A stretch of DNA of 8,245 nt from Prevotellamassilia sp. (GTDB lineage Bacteria; Bacteroidota; Bacteroidia; Bacteroidales; Bacteroidaceae): the NCBI GenBank assembly GCA_009775705.1, contig VSQE01000091.1:1-8245 (forward strand), given 5' to 3'. This document shows, piece after piece, positions 6,281 through 8,245 of the stretch. Position 1 is the stretch's first letter. Each line of letters begins with the position of its first letter. Under the pieces are notes generated by a model, which was given only the letters and a program-made list of their open reading frames with translations, ran no database searches and was not told where the DNA came from. The translations under genes were made by a program, and so were the position numbers.

Positions 6281-6301
6281 TGGACTTTTAATTTAATGTT
6301 T

Positions 6302-6874
6302 ATGAGAAGAATGTTGTATGTTGTGGGATGCCTCCTCTTTCTTGCTCCCCAGTCGCAACGTGCGGAAAATGTGGTGGAGGTGAGCACGAAGAACGGCCGG
6401 ACTGTCTATTTCCGGTTGTCGGAACGTCCCTATGCGGTTATTCGTGGTAGCGAGGTCTTGATCGAATCCAGAACCGAATTGGAGCGGTCCGTCTCCTTTC
6501 TGATCCCGAAAGGTGTGAAAATGCGGGTATGCGATGTGGACCTTACCGGCATCCGGACAGCAGACAGGGATGCGGCATCGGTGTTCCGCCTCCTGCCGGA
6601 CCGCCTTGAAGTGTCGGGGCTTGGGGCTTTTGCATCCGTTGCGGCGACTTACCGCACTAGGCTATCCGGTGCTTGGCGACGGGGAGGCTTTACGCTATGT
6701 ACTTCCTGCGGAGGACTTCCCTGTAAACCTTTCGGAAATTGCCGGAGAGGAAAAACCTTGGGACTTGTTGAAACAGCAGCACCCCGAAGGTATCACTTTG
6801 AAGGGAGGCGCACCGAACCAGATCGTGGTGTTCCGAAAATATCCTTTGGAACATGCGGGCGTGAATTACAGTGA
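6302..6874 (+). CDS. Secreted protein N-terminal segment, frame broken before FAS1 region
   Basis: The preferred start is the ATG at 6302 (MRRMLYVVGCLLFLAP), a signal peptide of about 21 residues; a GTG at 6251 lies inside the leader stem region and is unlikely. Residues 24-107 (VVEVSTKNGRTVYFRLSE, a DVDLTGI motif at 78-84, FRLLPDRLEVSGL at 95-107) resemble small exported Bacteroides proteins with a KDGxxVxF strand, an LTGI linker and a beta-sandwich C-terminus. Coding quality in this frame ends near codon 119 (position 6658). Beyond that the frame is rich in rare codons (AGG, CTA, CGA, CGG) and runs to a TGA at 6872-6874 while overlapping the well-supported FAS1 frame. The segment is therefore best read as the 5' part of a frameshifted or fused gene. 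About 190 residues would be made if no frame change occurs, the last 70 or so being non-native. Confidence 0.6.
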   Translation: MRRMLYVVGCLLFLAPQSQRAENVVEVSTKNGRTVYFRLSERPYAVIRGSEVLIESRTELERSVSFLIPKGVKMRVCDVDLTGIRTADRDAASVFRLLPDRLEVSGLGAFASVAATYRTRLSGAWRRGGFTLCTSCGGLPCKPFGNCRRGKTLGLVETAAPRRYHFEGRRTEPDRGVPKISFGTCGRELQ

Positions 6875-8245
6875 CGTGGCCTTTGTCCTGGGATTGCCGG
6901 AGAGAGATCCTGCGATGACGGAGAATTATTTCTTTGTGAACGGGGCGAGAGTTGCCGAGGCAAACCTGATCTGCACCAATGGCTGTTGTCATGTGATGGA
7001 CGGCATTGCAGTGTTGCCGTCAGACATTCCGGCGGCTTTGCGTGCCGAGGGCAGTACCGGCTTGTTCTCCATGTTGCTGGAGCGTTTCAGCCGTCCTCTT
7101 GCCACACCGGAAGATGGGGTGTTTGAGCGTGCATACGACCTGCCTTTGCTGGGTGGTTTCAAAACCCTGTATGCACCGGACGACGAGGCGATGGCACAAT
7201 TCTTTATTGAAGGCCAGGGACGGATTCTGATGGAGGTGTATGGCAATAAACTTAACACACTGGAGAATCTGCCCTATAATATTTGTCAGGTTCCGCGCGA
7301 GGTCATCCGGCCGCTTGTGGAAAATCTGTTGAAGAGTTCTTTCAGCGAGACGGTGCCCGGAAATTACCTGCATATCCTTAATGATGCGGGTGATGCGATG
7401 TTCCCGGGGACTGTTTATCCTTCCGAGGCGGATTTCAAGCGCACCGTCAGGAAAGTGCTGCTGACTGCCGGCGGAGTGGTTTATGTGATGAATCATGTGG
7501 TGCAGCCGGCTGCTTTTGCCAATGTGATGGCACCGGTACTCTTTTCTGACAATGCGAAGATTGTGCATAGTGTTGCCACTGCTGATGAGAGTTATATTCA
7601 GGGAACGTCATTCAACAATTCTTCCTTCAAGCGGTATTACAGTACTTATCTGAAGGCTATGCAGAACAGCTTCTCCTTCTTTGTACCCACGGACGAGGCG
7701 CTGGCCACTTACGGCTTGATAGATCCGATGTCATTGGCTCGAGCCAATGACGTTTTCCATCGTTACTGGCGGATGCAATATGACAGCAGGCCCAATGCGG
7801 TTATCCCGGTTCGGGCGGAGGCATTTAGGTTTGAAGAGACTACCGGCATGCGACCCGAGGATACCAGGAAACCGTCTGGGGCAACTTCCGCTAACGTTTC
7901 CGAGCCGAGCCAGTCACTGACCAACGGACCGGGTCTGATCAAGAAAAACCTGCTCATCGAGATGATGGACCATCACATCATCGTGCATGACTATGATGAC
8001 ATGCAGGGTATGACCGGACCGGCACGTTATTATATGTCGCGCGGCGGTGCTCCTGTATTGGTGAAGTCGAAGGGCGACGCTTCGGACAACAATGTCGGCA
8101 TGGTAGTGAATGGCGGTTTGCAGGTGCAGCTCAACAGCGACGGATATCCCGACAACGACCACGACTGTGTGGTGACGGAAGGTTATGACCAGACCGGTGG
8201 CGAGGTGGATGGAGTCAAAGGTTACGGTAATGGTATGACTTACTT
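6657..8245 (+). CDS. Fasciclin (FAS1) multi-domain protein, partial, 5' frame disrupted
   Basis: This frame is open from 6519 to the window end, but coding-like sequence begins near 6657 (LGYPVLGDGEALRYVLP). It is +1 relative to the ATG at 6302 and has no convincing start codon of its own; the first in-frame ATG after good coding begins is at 6915. FAS1 boxes recur. CTNGCCHVMDGIAVLP (6972-7019) is an H2 box. FKTLYAPDDEAM (7158-7193) with GGVVYVMNHVVQP (7470-7508) is a second domain. FSFFVPTDEAL (7671-7703) opens a third, whose H2 box begins with NGMTY (8229-8243) at the window edge. The first domain's H1 box is missing where the frame break lies. FAS1 domains are extracellular adhesion or polymer-binding modules, and in Bacteroides such genes often sit near outer-membrane uptake genes. 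A 22-bp palindrome lies at 7730-7751. It continues beyond the window. Confidence 0.75.
7730..7751. repeat. 22-bp perfect palindrome inside FAS1 coding region
   Basis: GTCATTGGCTC is followed immediately by its exact reverse complement, with no spacer, centred on CTCGAG. It encodes MSLARANDV just after the H1 box of the third FAS1 domain. In RNA it would form a stem with a small loop; as DNA it could be a symmetric protein site. Confidence 0.8.

Noticed and set aside
6329..6331. Cys10 of the secreted protein (YVVGC) as a lipoprotein lipobox
   Set aside because: The hydrophobic stretch before the cysteine is only about six residues, too short for a lipoprotein signal; cleavage near residue 21 is more likely.
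6653..6665. Programmed +1 frameshift site in the FAS1-type gene
   Set aside because: There is no stop codon or rare-codon stall in the original frame at this point (the stop comes about 210 nt later) and no known slippery motif, so mutation or fusion is simpler.

Overview
The window looks like chromosomal DNA from a Bacteroides-like member of the Bacteroidales. The evidence is the set of proteins (a gapA next to mscL, a small secreted protein of a Bacteroides type joined to fasciclin-domain sequence) and four matches to the Bacteroidota -7 promoter element TAnnTTTG placed just upstream of genes. Genes also lack Shine-Dalgarno sequences and have A/T-rich starts. No mobile element, CRISPR array, tRNA or rRNA was seen.

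Layout: (1) 1-172 holds no convincing gene. (2) 173-2124, minus strand: miaA (tRNA dimethylallyltransferase) followed after 2 bp by a diacylglycerol/lipid-kinase-family gene, very probably one transcript. (3) 2181-2216: strong hairpin terminator behind gapA. (4) 2256-3266, minus: gapA (glycolytic glyceraldehyde-3-phosphate dehydrogenase), most likely transcribed alone. (5) 3267-3425: compact divergent promoter region whose two -7 boxes form a perfect inverted repeat. (6) 3426-3854, plus: mscL. (7) 3885-3921: hairpin shared by two convergent units. (8) 3925-5978, minus: a three-gene unit made of a membrane-anchored repeat/NTF2-like protein of unknown function, a MaoC-type (R)-enoyl-CoA hydratase and a YigZ/IMPACT-family protein. 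(9) 5979-6301: divergent control region with a roughly 110-nt structured leader to its right. (10) 6302-8245, plus: a signal-peptide-bearing N-terminal segment that passes, through a change of reading frame near 6656-6660, into a multi-domain fasciclin (FAS1) protein that runs off the right edge.

Most of the window is housekeeping: glycolysis, tRNA modification, osmotic protection, lipid phosphorylation, acyl-CoA chemistry. The part that stands out is the right end. There two sequence types are joined out of frame, the leader is structured, and a 22-bp perfect palindrome sits inside the coding region. I did not find a convincing new multi-gene system. The best leads are the broken or fused FAS1 gene and the overlapping gapA/mscL promoters.
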